From positions 1 to 64,000 of the forward strand of contig NZ_MVHF01000044.1 in NCBI RefSeq assembly GCF_002086485.1: a stretch of DNA of 64,000 bases. The letters run 5' to 3'. Shown here piece after piece: positions 48,729 to 57,961 of this stretch. The notes under the pieces were generated by a model. The model had not been told where the DNA came from, made no database searches, and saw only the letters and a program-made list of their open reading frames with translations. Position numbers and translations under genes: made by a program. Positions within the stretch are counted from its first letter, which is position 1. Every line of letters starts with the position of its first letter. The stretch comes from Mycobacterium aquaticum (GTDB taxonomy: Bacteria > Actinomycetota > Actinomycetes > Mycobacteriales > Mycobacteriaceae).

Positions 48729-48755
48729 GATTACGTTACGTGTCGTAACGTAATC
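48729..48755. promoter_or_regulatory. Perfect 27-bp TetR operator
   Basis: GATTACGTTACG (48729-48740), spacer TGT, CGTAACGTAATC (48744-48755): a perfect 12-bp inverted repeat ending 2 nt before the GTG start at 48758. It covers a TAATCA -10-like element, so it should autorepress the TetR-DUF1214 operon. Confidence 0.85.
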
Positions 48756-48757
48756 AT

Positions 48758-49369
48758 GTGTCCTCGCTCACAGGCCCCGGACGGCCGCGTGATCCGCAAA
48801 CCCAGCACGACATCATGAGTGCGACCCGTCGGCTGCTGGCGCGGGATGGCTACGACCAGCTTTCGATAGAGGCAGTCGCCCGTGAGGCCGGTGTCAGCCG
48901 GCCCACCATCTACCGGCGCTGGCCGTCCAAGGCCCACCTGGCCTTCGACGCCGCATTCGGCCAGCGGCCGGACGGCGAACTCCTTTCCTTGTCAGGCGAT
49001 TTCGAGACCGACCTCCGCGCCTTCACCCACGCGGTGCTCACGTTCTGGGGCGACCCCGTGGTCGAAGCGGCCGCGCTGGGCATCCTCACCGAACGCCGCC
49101 GCGACCCCGAACTACACATCCGGACCCAGCAGCTGCTCGACGAACGGACCCGGGGGGCATTCCGCGCTCTGGTCGACAGCGGAGTCGAGCAGGGCCGCGT
49201 CCGTCCGGATGTCGACGTCGACATGGTCTACCAGACCTTGATCGGGACCGCGTTCTACATCGCTCACATGGAACCGGACGTCAACGCCGAAGACGCCGCA
49301 GATCGACTGTGCTCGTTGCTGATCCACGGGGCAGGGCGCACCCAACCACGAAAGAAGGACACCGCATGA
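48758..49369 (+). CDS. TetR-family regulator
   Basis: 203 residues from GTG 48758. HTH domain TQHDIMSATRRLLARDGYDQLSIEAVAREAGVSRPTIYRRWPSKAHL; the C-terminal ligand domain (ALGILTERRRDPELHIRTQQLLDERTRGAF) resembles TetR_C_16-like regulators. The 27-bp palindrome directly upstream is its likely operator. Its stop overlaps the DUF1214 gene (ATGA). Confidence 0.88.
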   Translation: MSSLTGPGRPRDPQTQHDIMSATRRLLARDGYDQLSIEAVAREAGVSRPTIYRRWPSKAHLAFDAAFGQRPDGELLSLSGDFETDLRAFTHAVLTFWGDPVVEAAALGILTERRRDPELHIRTQQLLDERTRGAFRALVDSGVEQGRVRPDVDVDMVYQTLIGTAFYIAHMEPDVNAEDAADRLCSLLIHGAGRTQPRKKDTA

Positions 49370-50442
49370 CCGACCGAGAAGAACTGTCCGAGGCGTTCAA
49401 CGCCCTGCTCGACGAGGTGCGTGGCATCGAGCAGAAGCTGCTCGCCGCAGACCCTCCACTGAGCGAGGCCGACCTGCTCGACGGGTACCGCCTGCCGTTC
49501 AGCCTGCTGCGGGTCGGCGTCGACGCCTACGTCTGGGGCGACCGCGACAAGCCGATCCTGGTCGACGTCATCAGCCCGTATCTCAAATGGGGAGGCGACA
49601 ATTCGGACGCCTACTACCAACTCGCCCCGCTGGACCCGGCCCGTACCTACCGCGTGACCGGCAACCGCGGCGACGCGGTGTATCTCTCGATGACCGTCTA
49701 CGGCGGGCCGGGCGAAGGTCGTTACAGCGATCGCATCGTCGGCACCATGAACGATCGCGGCCTGGAATTCGACGAGGACGGCAACTTCGAGCTCATCATG
49801 AGCCCCGATCCGCATCCGGGCGCGTGGCTCAAACTCGACCCGGACACCGAATTCGCCTTGACCCGCGACTATCTGAACGATCCGGGCACCGGGCGCCGGC
49901 CCGTCTGGCGGATCGAATCACTCGACCCGCCTGCCCGGCGCACCGACAGCGCCGCCGAACTGACCCGCCGCTTCCGTTACGCCAAAAATTGGCTGCACGA
50001 ACAGGTTTCGTTCCTGCCCACCAAGGTGGAACCCGCCAACGCGCTGCACCCGCCGTTCCCGGTGCCACAGAACGCCTACGGGTGGTCGGCCGCCGACGCG
50101 GCTTACTCGATGGGGGCCTATGACCTCGAGCCGGACCAAGCCCTGATCATCGAGGGCACGTCGCCAGACTGTGTGTTCTGGAACCTCTGCCTGTGGAACC
50201 CGTTCCTGCACACCTACGACTACACCCACGAGCGGGTCACAATCAACGGCGCGCACGTCAGTTATGAACCCGACGGCTCCTGGCGGATCGTCATCAGCGA
50301 GAAAGACCCGGGACACCCGAACTGGGTCTCGACGGCCGGCCGACCCAAGGGCTTGATCTGGCTGCGGTGGTTCCTGCCCGAGCAGACCCCGGCCCACCCG
50401 CAGTGCCGGGTCGTCGACCTGGCCGAGGTGGCCGCGCTGTGA
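49366..50442 (+). CDS. DUF1214 domain protein
   Basis: 358 residues. The N-terminal helix (LSEAFNALLDEVRGIEQKLLAADPPLSEADLLDGYRLPFSLLRV) leads into a DUF1254-like region, and the C-terminal DUF1214 part has DCVFWNLCLWNPFLHTYDYTHERVTINGAHVSYEPDGSWRIVISEKDPGHPNWVSTAG. Paralogues are common in mycobacteria near lipid and steroid genes; no function is proven. Coupled by GTGA to the sulfotransferase gene. Confidence 0.8.
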   Translation: MTDREELSEAFNALLDEVRGIEQKLLAADPPLSEADLLDGYRLPFSLLRVGVDAYVWGDRDKPILVDVISPYLKWGGDNSDAYYQLAPLDPARTYRVTGNRGDAVYLSMTVYGGPGEGRYSDRIVGTMNDRGLEFDEDGNFELIMSPDPHPGAWLKLDPDTEFALTRDYLNDPGTGRRPVWRIESLDPPARRTDSAAELTRRFRYAKNWLHEQVSFLPTKVEPANALHPPFPVPQNAYGWSAADAAYSMGAYDLEPDQALIIEGTSPDCVFWNLCLWNPFLHTYDYTHERVTINGAHVSYEPDGSWRIVISEKDPGHPNWVSTAGRPKGLIWLRWFLPEQTPAHPQCRVVDLAEVAAL

Positions 50443-51701
50443 CCACGGGCGTGCAGCGTCCGGCACCGATCCGGTTCGACGACCTTGCCAATCCGGTGTA
50501 TCCCCCGGCAGCCCAACCGATTCGCGATGGCCTGGCCGCCTACGGCGCGACTCTCGAGTTGAGCCCGGCGACCCTGCTGGCCGCAGCGACCGAACGGTCC
50601 GGTTTGACCGATTTCGGCGACCCGGCGTTTCGGGAACGTCTCGACGTGCTGTGTATGGCGCTGCGTGATGAGGCGGACCTGTCCGACACCGGCGTGGCGA
50701 TCACGTTCGAGCAACTGGTGGGCAACCTGGTCAATCGGTTGCGGTTGGAAGCCCTGATCACCGAGCATCCCGAGATCGAGAACATCGAGATCGAGCGGCC
50801 GATCGTCATCTGCGGTCTCCCCCGCACCGGCACAACGCATCTGCACAATCTGCTCGCGGCGGACCCGGCCCTGCGCCATCTGCCGTATTGGGAGAGCCTC
50901 GAACCGGTACCCGCCGCAGGCGACGAGACACCCGGACCGCGGCGGGATCGCTGCGCGGCGGGCCTTGAGCTGATCAACTCCTCGATGCCGGAGTTTCGCC
51001 GCATGCACGACATGACCGTCGAGCACGCGCACGAGGAGATCCAGCTTCTCGCCAATGACATCTCGGGCATGCTGTGGGAAACGATGTACTACGTGCCGAG
51101 TTTCGCCGCTCACTACAAGGCGCACGATCAGGCGGCGTCGTACAGCTACGTCAAGCGCAGCCTGCAGGCCATGCAGTGGTTGCGGGGAGGAACCCGTTGG
51201 GTGCTCAAGTCACCGCAGCATCTGGAGCAGTTCCCCACTCTTGCCGCGACCTTCCCGGACGGGACTTTCATTGTCACGCACCGCGACCCGGTCGAGGTGA
51301 CGCTCTCGATGATGACCATGATCTGCTACGCGACGCGAATGGCGGTCGCCCGGCCGGATGTCGGCAAGCTGACCGGATATTGGCTGGAGCGCATCGACGA
51401 TCTGCTGACCGGCTGTATCCGTGATCGCGACAAGCTTCCCGCCGGGCAAGCGATCGACGTGCGATTCGACGACTTCATGGCCGACGAAGAAGCCACTTTG
51501 CGCGACATCTACCGCGTCGCCGACCAACCCTTCGACGACGACGTGCGCACAGCAATGGCCAACTTCCTCACCGAACACCCCCGCGGACGGTACGGAGGTG
51601 TCATCTACGACCCGGCAGATCTGCAGCTCGACGTCGCGGCCCTCGCCGAGAGATTCCGCGACTACCGCGATCGCTTTCTCACCACGACGGAGGACAGATG
51701 A
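50439..51701 (+). CDS. Sulfotransferase family protein
   Basis: 420 residues from GTG 50439. PAPS-binding phosphosulfate loop GLPRTGTTHLHNLLA; second site RWVLKSPQHLEQFPTLAATFPDGTFIVTHRDPVEV. The long size and the motif order match mycobacterial Stf-like enzymes (sulfotransfer_3) acting on lipids or sterols. PAPS would be the sulfate donor. Substrate unknown. ATGA-coupled to the quinone oxidoreductase gene. Confidence 0.87.
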   Translation: MTTGVQRPAPIRFDDLANPVYPPAAQPIRDGLAAYGATLELSPATLLAAATERSGLTDFGDPAFRERLDVLCMALRDEADLSDTGVAITFEQLVGNLVNRLRLEALITEHPEIENIEIERPIVICGLPRTGTTHLHNLLAADPALRHLPYWESLEPVPAAGDETPGPRRDRCAAGLELINSSMPEFRRMHDMTVEHAHEEIQLLANDISGMLWETMYYVPSFAAHYKAHDQAASYSYVKRSLQAMQWLRGGTRWVLKSPQHLEQFPTLAATFPDGTFIVTHRDPVEVTLSMMTMICYATRMAVARPDVGKLTGYWLERIDDLLTGCIRDRDKLPAGQAIDVRFDDFMADEEATLRDIYRVADQPFDDDVRTAMANFLTEHPRGRYGGVIYDPADLQLDVAALAERFRDYRDRFLTTTEDR

Positions 51702-52771
51702 ATCAGACTGCACCACAGCCCATCTCGGCGGACGCGTGGGTGGCGACCGCGCTCGGTGAGCCCACAGAGGTGCTGGAGCGGCAGACGGTGGAGGTGCGGG
51801 CCCCGGGCGCAGGAGAAGTCCGGGTCGCGGTCCGCGCGTTCTGCCTGAACTTCAACGACATCGACATCATCAAGGGCCGCTACACCACCCTGCCCCTGCA
51901 GCCCCCGTTCGTGCCAGGTATGGAAGCGGTCGGGATCGTCGAGAGCGCGGGCTTGGGCGCCGAGCATCTGGTCGGCCGACGCGTGGTGGGAATCCCTGTG
52001 ATGGCCTTCGGCGGCTACGCGTCCTACGCCATAGTCGACGCGGCGACGGTGCTCGATCTGCCGGAGTGGGTCAGCGACATCGACGGCGCCGCCCTGCATT
52101 ACCCGTTTCACCTGGGCTGGTTCGCACTGCGCGAACGCGGCCGCCTGAAGCCCGGTGAGACGCTGCTGGTGCACGCTGCTGCGGGCGGCACCGGCTCGGG
52201 CGCGCTGGTGCTCGGAAAGGCCTTGGGCGCCAGAGTGATCGCCACTGCGGGCAGTGACGAGAAGCTGGAGTTCTGCCGCAAGCTGGGCGCCGACCATGCC
52301 GTCAACTACCGCAACAGCGGCTGGGTTGACGAGGTCATGGAGCTCACCTACGGGCGCGGCGTGGACGTCGCGTTCGACGCGGTGGGCGGCAGCGTCACGA
52401 CAGATACGTTCCGCTGCATGGGATTCAACGGCCGGCATCTGATGGCCGGGTTCGCCGAGGACATCGCTCTGGAGGACGGCGACTACATCTCGCCGCGGCC
52501 GATCGCCTACGGCAACTTCGACGTGTGCGGGGTGTGCCTGGTCTACGTCACCGATCCGCTCGCCGTGCGCCGCACGCTCGGGTTCAACTGGCCGGCCCGC
52601 TCCGAGGGCCTCGATGCGCACGTCAAGATTCTGGAGCTGATGCGTACCGGCCGGCTACAGACCGTGGTCGGCGAAAACGTGGCCTGGGAGCAACTGCCGC
52701 AAGCACTTCGGCGGATGGCCGCGCGGGAGACCACGGGCCGCTTGGTGGTGAGCACGGGAGCTCATGATTAG
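51698..52771 (+). CDS. NADPH:quinone oxidoreductase (MDR, QOR-like)
   Basis: 357 residues. A GroES-like N-terminal domain without zinc ligands, the nucleotide loop HAAAGGTGSGALVLGKALGARVIATAGSDEKLEF, and the end DAHVKILELMRTGRLQTVVGENVAWEQLPQALRRMAARETTGRLVV. It would reduce a quinone or enone with NADPH. Last gene of the TetR-controlled operon, and overlaps the convergent GntR gene by 4 nt. Confidence 0.88.
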   Translation: MNQTAPQPISADAWVATALGEPTEVLERQTVEVRAPGAGEVRVAVRAFCLNFNDIDIIKGRYTTLPLQPPFVPGMEAVGIVESAGLGAEHLVGRRVVGIPVMAFGGYASYAIVDAATVLDLPEWVSDIDGAALHYPFHLGWFALRERGRLKPGETLLVHAAAGGTGSGALVLGKALGARVIATAGSDEKLEFCRKLGADHAVNYRNSGWVDEVMELTYGRGVDVAFDAVGGSVTTDTFRCMGFNGRHLMAGFAEDIALEDGDYISPRPIAYGNFDVCGVCLVYVTDPLAVRRTLGFNWPARSEGLDAHVKILELMRTGRLQTVVGENVAWEQLPQALRRMAARETTGRLVVSTGAHD

Positions 52772-53535
52772 TCGCTGAGCGCCCCGGCCCGGCGCATCGC
52801 AGCGGAGATGAGTTCGAAGTCGATGGCGACGTGGGCGCGGGCGAGCGCGTCCGCGTCGTCGCCGCGACCGTCGGCGATCGCACCGATCAACTGTTCATGC
52901 TCGGCCAGCGCGCGCATCTCCATCTGATGCATGGTCGCGGGCTCACCCCAAAGGTGCGCAGGCGCACCGATGCTCACCGATGCTTCAAGGTCCAGCAGCA
53001 CTTGCTTGAGGACGTCGTTGTGGGCAGCATCGATGATCGCGAGGTGCAATGCGCTGTCGGCCTGCTGGGCTGACAATCCGCTCTCGGCGCGCCGATATGC
53101 CTCGAGCCGCTCGCGCAGCACCGCGACGTCACGGTCCGACCGAGACTCGGCGGCGGCCCGGCAGATTGCCCCGTGCAGCCGGCAGATCGCGTCGCAACGA
53201 TCCCGGAGCTCGTCGAGACGCATGGTCAGTGTCCGACACACCGACTCCGTCGACGACTCGGGCCATTGCTGCAGTACGTAGGACCCGCCGCCGCGGCCTC
53301 GCCGGGTTTCCACCAATCCACGGTCCACGAGTCTGGCCAATGCCGCGCGCACCGTCATGCGCCCGACCTTCAGCGCGGCGGCCAGCTCCCGCTCGGCGGG
53401 CAATCGCGCGCCAGGCAGGTACTCACCGAGCGCGATCGCGGTGACGAGCCGGTCGGTGATCTCGTCGATCCGCGACGGCGATTCGAGCTCGCATTCCAGC
53501 AAGCCAGGCACTCCGGCGCCGGCTGGCTGCGTCAT
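52768..53535 (-). CDS. GntR/FadR (FCD) transcriptional regulator
   Basis: 255 residues. wHTH (DRLVTAIALGEYLPGARLPAERELAAALKVGRMTVRAALARLVDRGLVETRRGRGGGSYV) and an FCD ligand domain (ADSALHLAIIDAAHNDVL). Divergent from the peptidase-permease pair. A perfect 11-bp inverted repeat lies in the shared promoter region. Confidence 0.88.
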   Translation of the reverse strand: MTQPAGAGVPGLLECELESPSRIDEITDRLVTAIALGEYLPGARLPAERELAAALKVGRMTVRAALARLVDRGLVETRRGRGGGSYVLQQWPESSTESVCRTLTMRLDELRDRCDAICRLHGAICRAAAESRSDRDVAVLRERLEAYRRAESGLSAQQADSALHLAIIDAAHNDVLKQVLLDLEASVSIGAPAHLWGEPATMHQMEMRALAEHEQLIGAIADGRGDDADALARAHVAIDFELISAAMRRAGALSD

Positions 53536-53591
53536 CGCGTCTCCCCTCTCCCAACCGCCCCTACAGTATCGGCACCAATTGTTAAAACACG

Positions 53592-53620
53592 ATTAATGGT
53601 CTTGCTGCGAGACCATTAAT
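53592..53620. promoter_or_regulatory. GntR operator, 11-bp arms
   Basis: ATTAATGGTCT (53592-53602), a 7-nt spacer, then AGACCATTAAT (53610-53620): perfect inverted repeat containing TGGT...ACCA, as seen in FadR/FCD-type sites. It ends 5 nt before the start of the peptidase gene at 53626 and lies 56 nt from the GntR start. Confidence 0.8.
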
Positions 53621-53625
53621 GTCCC

Positions 53626-54555
53626 ATGCTGGCCTCCATGCCATGTACGACCCGCACCATCCCGTTCCGCGGACACGAGACCTGGATTCAGGTCACTACG
53701 CCCGAAACCGCCCACCCCGACGCCCTGCCCTTGTTCGTCCTGCACGGCGGGCCGGGTATGGCGCACAACTACGTCTCCAACATCGCCGCGCTCGCAGACG
53801 AGACCGGGCGCACCGTCATCCACTACGACCAACTCGGGTGCGGCAACAGCACCCACCTCCCGGACGCACCCACCGACTTCTGGACGCCGGAGCTCTTCGT
53901 CGACGAGTTCCACACGGTGCGGACGGCTTTGGGCGTCGACCGCTATCACGTGCTCGGACAGTCGTGGGGCGGCATGCTCGGCGCCGAGATCGCCGTGCGA
54001 GAACCGGCAGGCCTGGCCTCGCTGTCCATCTGCAATTCCCCGGCATCCATGCAGCTGTGGCTCGACGGCGCCGCCGAACTCCGGGCGCAGCTCCCACCCG
54101 ACATGCTGGCCGCGATGCGTCGCCACGAGGCCGACGGAACCGTCGCTGATCCGACCTATCTGGCAGCCACACAGGAGTTCTACCGACGGCACGTGTGCCG
54201 GGTGACGCCCATGCCCAAAGACTTCGCGGACAGCGAGGCCCAGATGGTGGCCGACCCGACGGTGTACTACACCATGAACGGCCCCAACGAGTTCCATGTG
54301 ATCGGCACATTGCGCGACTGGAGCATCATCGATCGGCTGGCCGCGATCACCGCACCGGTGCTTGTGGTGGCCGGTGAATTCGACGAGGCGACCCCAGCCA
54401 CGTGGCAGCCGTATGTGGACAACATCGCCGATGTCCGCAGTCACGTATTTCCCGACAGCAGTCATTGCACACACCTGGAGAAACCCGAGGAGTTCCGTGC
54501 CGTCATCGCGGAGTTCCTGCACGAGCACGATCTGGCCACCGCCGCCCGGGTCTGA
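53626..54555 (+). CDS. Proline iminopeptidase-like alpha/beta hydrolase
   Basis: 309 residues. Oxyanion loop LFVLHGGPGMAHNY, nucleophile GQSWGGMLG, Asp in VAGEFDEATP, His in DSSHCTHLEKP. HGGPG with GQSWGG is the signature of prolyl iminopeptidases and L-amino-acid amidases. It would release an N-terminal residue or cleave an amide. The next gene is an amino-acid permease, consistent with uptake and cleavage of a small amide or peptide. ATG 53626 or 53641. Confidence 0.85.
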   Translation: MLASMPCTTRTIPFRGHETWIQVTTPETAHPDALPLFVLHGGPGMAHNYVSNIAALADETGRTVIHYDQLGCGNSTHLPDAPTDFWTPELFVDEFHTVRTALGVDRYHVLGQSWGGMLGAEIAVREPAGLASLSICNSPASMQLWLDGAAELRAQLPPDMLAAMRRHEADGTVADPTYLAATQEFYRRHVCRVTPMPKDFADSEAQMVADPTVYYTMNGPNEFHVIGTLRDWSIIDRLAAITAPVLVVAGEFDEATPATWQPYVDNIADVRSHVFPDSSHCTHLEKPEEFRAVIAEFLHEHDLATAARV

Positions 54556-54587
54556 CACCCACCATCCCCCGACCCGACAGGACTTCT

Positions 54588-55991
54588 ATGGCAACTGACA
54601 CCGGCGCGGCCAACACCGGCCACCTCACCACCGGTGAGGCTCAACGCACACTCGAATCATTCGGCTACAAGCAGGAACTCAACCGCTCGGTGTCCACGGT
54701 CGATCTGATCGTCTACGGGCTGGTGTTCATGGTGCCCATCGCGCCGTGGACGATCTTCGGCACCGTCTACAACAGCGCGTCGGGCATGGTTCCGCTGGTC
54801 TACCTCATCGGCCTGATCGCCATGGTGTTCACGGCACTGGCGTATTCGCAGATGGCCAAGTCGTTTCCACTGGCCGGGTCCGTCTTCGCGTATGTGGGCC
54901 GCGGTATTCACCCCGGGCTGGGATTCTTCGCAGGCTGGGCAATTCTGCTGGACTACCTCCTGATCCCCACCCTGTTGTACGTCTTCGCCGCGGAGTCGAT
55001 GGTCGGCCTGTTTCCGGGGACGCCGCGCTGGGTCTGGGCAGTCGTGTTCGTGGTCGTCAACACGGTCATCAACCTGCTCGGCGTCGGATCGCTCAAGATC
55101 GTCAACCGCATGTTCCTGGCCGTCGAGTTGGTGTTTGTCGTGCTGTTCGTCGTCATCGCGGTACGCGCCATCAACGGACAAACTCTGCCCAACGTCGGGT
55201 GGAGCACAACACCGATCTGGAATCCCGATGTGGTCAGCGCCCCGCTGATCGCGGCCGCATTGTCGATCGCTGTGCTGAGTTTCCTTGGTTTCGATGGCAT
55301 TTCGACACTCGCCGAGGAGTCCACCGGCAAGAAGAACCCGGCGGGCCGGGCGATGATCGTAGCGCTGTTCGTGGTGGCGTTCCTGTTCATCACCCAGACC
55401 TGGCTGGCCAGTCTCCTGGCCGGAGGGCGCGAATCGTTCAGCGACGACGAGATGGGCAACGCGTTCTTCCAACTCGTGCAAGCCGCCTCCAGTACCGGGT
55501 GGATGAATGCGTTCTTCGTGGTCAACGTGCTCGCGGTCGGTTTCGCCAACGCAATGGCCGCCCAGGCCTCCACCAGCCGCCTGCTGTATTCGATGAGCCG
55601 CGACCGGCAACTGCCGGCATTCCTGTCGACGATCAGTGCCCGCAAGGTGCCGATCGCGGCGATCCTGGTGGTCAGCGCGCTGAGCCTGGTGCTCGTGCTG
55701 TTCTTCGTCGGCCAGATCGGCCTGATCTCATCGCTGGTGAACTTCGGAGCGCTGTTCGGGTTCTGCCTGCTGCACATCTCGGTGGCCTGGTATTACCTGG
55801 TGCGCAAGAAGTCGAAGAACTACCTGTTGCACCTCGTCGTCCCGACGGTGGGTTTCCTGATCATCGGCTACGTTTTGGTGAACGCCGACGCGCTGGCCAA
55901 GATCGGTGGCATCGTATGGCTGATCATCGGTGCAATCATCTTTGCCACCAACGTGATTCGTGGACGCGGCGTACCCGACCTCGCCGAGTGA
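54588..55991 (+). CDS. APC-family amino-acid permease
   Basis: 467 residues with 12 hydrophobic helices; the first is preceded by LESFGYKQELNRSVSTVDLIVYGLVFMVPIAPW, and LGFFAGWAILLDYLLIPTLLYVFAA and LGFDGISTLAEESTGKKNPAGRAM match APC proteins. The substrate is likely an amino acid or amine. It follows the peptidase by 32 nt under the same putative GntR operator. The adjacent DUF3298 stop is at 55992, tail-to-tail. Confidence 0.88.
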   Translation: MATDTGAANTGHLTTGEAQRTLESFGYKQELNRSVSTVDLIVYGLVFMVPIAPWTIFGTVYNSASGMVPLVYLIGLIAMVFTALAYSQMAKSFPLAGSVFAYVGRGIHPGLGFFAGWAILLDYLLIPTLLYVFAAESMVGLFPGTPRWVWAVVFVVVNTVINLLGVGSLKIVNRMFLAVELVFVVLFVVIAVRAINGQTLPNVGWSTTPIWNPDVVSAPLIAAALSIAVLSFLGFDGISTLAEESTGKKNPAGRAMIVALFVVAFLFITQTWLASLLAGGRESFSDDEMGNAFFQLVQAASSTGWMNAFFVVNVLAVGFANAMAAQASTSRLLYSMSRDRQLPAFLSTISARKVPIAAILVVSALSLVLVLFFVGQIGLISSLVNFGALFGFCLLHISVAWYYLVRKKSKNYLLHLVVPTVGFLIIGYVLVNADALAKIGGIVWLIIGAIIFATNVIRGRGVPDLAE

Positions 55992-56690
55992 CTACCGGGC
56001 CAGCACCTGCATGTCCGGTGCGAGCACATCGGTCAGCTGCGACCACGGCACGGTGATGACAGGCTGACCGTGGGCGAACTGGTAGTCCTCGAAATGGATT
56101 TCCAGTCCGTCCGCGGTCGGGATCCAGTTGTGGAAGTTCTCCTCGGCGGGCGCGTTGCCACGCAAATCGGGCATCGGCGCGTCTCCTCCGTACACCTTGG
56201 GGAAGATCAGCTTGGTCTGTTGGGACAGCCGGTTCAATCCCGCCTGCTTGTCGGTGAAGAGGTCGTCAGGGGTGATGGGACGGGCTGTTCGACTGTCGAT
56301 CACGACGGTGGTGACATAGTCCAGCGGGTGGGCAGCTCCTGTGCGGTAGTACACCCCGCTCAACACCTGCGATATGGCGGTCGGCCGGAAGCTCACAGCC
56401 GGTTTGGCGTCAAAGGTCGCGTTGTCACGAAGAACCTGGTCTCGGTCCAGCATCCCGGCCATCGTCTTGCCGGAGGCAACGCTGGCGGCGTTGAATGCCG
56501 CCGTCACCGCACCGTCGCCGCCGGATATCTGGCCGACCTCAAGCTTCCAGCCGTTCCCGGGATCGACCGAGGTCGACGAAACCGTATACGTCACACCGTT
56601 ACTCGTGCCGGTATCCGCGACCGCAGTGCCGGTTGCGCCGAACAACAGCACGATGAGGCCGAGCGCCGCGGACAATCCCCTGATCGACAT
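55992..56690 (-). CDS. Secreted DUF3298 domain protein
   Basis: 232 residues from ATG 56690. Sec signal peptide SIRGLSAALGLIVLLFGATGTAVAD with the likely cleavage after AVA. The C-terminal DUF3298/RsiV-like part (APAEENFHNWIPTADGLEIHFEDYQFAHGQPVITVPWSQL) is typical of mycobacterial exported proteins. No enzymatic motif; it is probably a cell-wall or lipoprotein-associated protein. It lies 7 nt downstream of the YcaQ-like gene. Confidence 0.8.
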   Translation of the reverse strand: MSIRGLSAALGLIVLLFGATGTAVADTGTSNGVTYTVSSTSVDPGNGWKLEVGQISGGDGAVTAAFNAASVASGKTMAGMLDRDQVLRDNATFDAKPAVSFRPTAISQVLSGVYYRTGAAHPLDYVTTVVIDSRTARPITPDDLFTDKQAGLNRLSQQTKLIFPKVYGGDAPMPDLRGNAPAEENFHNWIPTADGLEIHFEDYQFAHGQPVITVPWSQLTDVLAPDMQVLAR

Positions 56691-56697
56691 CACTCGA

Positions 56698-57900
56698 TTA
56701 TCGGTGCAAGCTCTGCCCCAGTTCCGCGGCAAGATCCCCGTTTCGCCCGACTGTCACGTCGTTGACTCCGAGCCACGCGGCCATGGTCCGCAACTCCCCC
56801 GCCAGCGCGGGCGCCACCCGGGAACGGTCCTGACCGTCTTCGGTGAACGCGCCGACGACATGCAGGGCACCGTCGGTCCGTTTGAGGTCGACCCGGCCCA
56901 CCAATTGCCCATCGAGCAGGAAAGGCCATACGTAGTAACCGAATTGACGTTTGGGCGCCGGGGTATAGATCTCGATGCGGTAGTGGAAATCGAACAATCG
57001 CTCGACTCGGGGCCGGAAGAAGATCAGCGGATCGAACGGACACAGCAGGGCCGTACCCCGATCCCGCCGGGGCACGACCTGCCCCGACCGCAGATAGGCC
57101 GGGACGCCCTCTATGTCGACGGGCTCCAGCTCCCCATCTGCCACCAGCTTGGCGATGGCTGGTTTCACCTGTTTGGCACCGAGCCGGAAGTAGTCCCGGA
57201 TGTCGGCTTCGGTACCGACTCCGAGCGCTGTCGCCGCACGCAGCGTCAGCTCACGAATCGCCTCGTCATCCCCCACCTCGCGCGACACCACCTCGGGTGG
57301 CAGCACGTTCTCGGTGAGGTCGTAGTGCCGGGCGAATCCGACGCGCGTCGCCGTTGTGAAAACCCCTGAGGCGAACAGGGCTTCGGCCACCCACTTGGTG
57401 TCACTGCGGCCCCACCACGGTCCTTTGCGCCCGCGCGGCTCGGCCTCGAGATGCGCCTCGATCTGCCCGGCCGTCGACGGGCCCAACTCGGCGACCGCCG
57501 CGACGATGTCCTCGGCGAGCTTGGGGTTCTTCCGGACGATCTCGGTGCCCCATCGACCATGGGTGTACTCGCGCATTCGCCAGCGCAGCAGCGGCCAGTC
57601 CTCGACCGCCATCAACGCGGCCTCGTGCGCCCAGTACTCCACCAGCAGCCGTGGTGTGCGCGCGGTATGCGACCAGGCGGCTCGGTCCAGCAGATCGCGG
57701 TCGTACGGCCCGAGCCGGCTGAACACCGGTGCGTAATGGGCGCGGACCGCGACCGACACCGAGTCCAACTGCAGCACCTGGATCCGGGAGATCAACCGGC
57801 GCAGGTGCGCACGCGCTACTGCGCCGCGGGGTTTCGGTTCATGAAAACCCTGCGCCGCGACGGCGATGCGGCGAGCCTGGGCCGTAGTTAGGGAGGCCAC
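56698..57900 (-). CDS. YcaQ/AlkX-type winged-helix DNA glycosylase family protein
   Basis: 400 residues from GTG 57900. HTH_42 family: starts with LTTAQARRIAVAAQGFHEPKP, then LISRIQVLQLDSVSVAVRAHYAPVFSRLGPYDRDLLDRAAW, and QxDRGT-like segment VVPRRDRGTALLCPFDPLIFFRPRVERLFDFHYRIEIYTP. Relatives unhook DNA interstrand cross-links or act in antibiotic self-resistance. The actual activity of this copy is inferred from the family only. Confidence 0.85.
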   Translation of the reverse strand: MASLTTAQARRIAVAAQGFHEPKPRGAVARAHLRRLISRIQVLQLDSVSVAVRAHYAPVFSRLGPYDRDLLDRAAWSHTARTPRLLVEYWAHEAALMAVEDWPLLRWRMREYTHGRWGTEIVRKNPKLAEDIVAAVAELGPSTAGQIEAHLEAEPRGRKGPWWGRSDTKWVAEALFASGVFTTATRVGFARHYDLTENVLPPEVVSREVGDDEAIRELTLRAATALGVGTEADIRDYFRLGAKQVKPAIAKLVADGELEPVDIEGVPAYLRSGQVVPRRDRGTALLCPFDPLIFFRPRVERLFDFHYRIEIYTPAPKRQFGYYVWPFLLDGQLVGRVDLKRTDGALHVVGAFTEDGQDRSRVAPALAGELRTMAAWLGVNDVTVGRNGDLAAELGQSLHR

Positions 57901-57961
57901 CCAGCCATTCTTGCCCAAGCCACCGACAAGTCGGCCGCCCACGGTGGTGATACTGGTCGGC

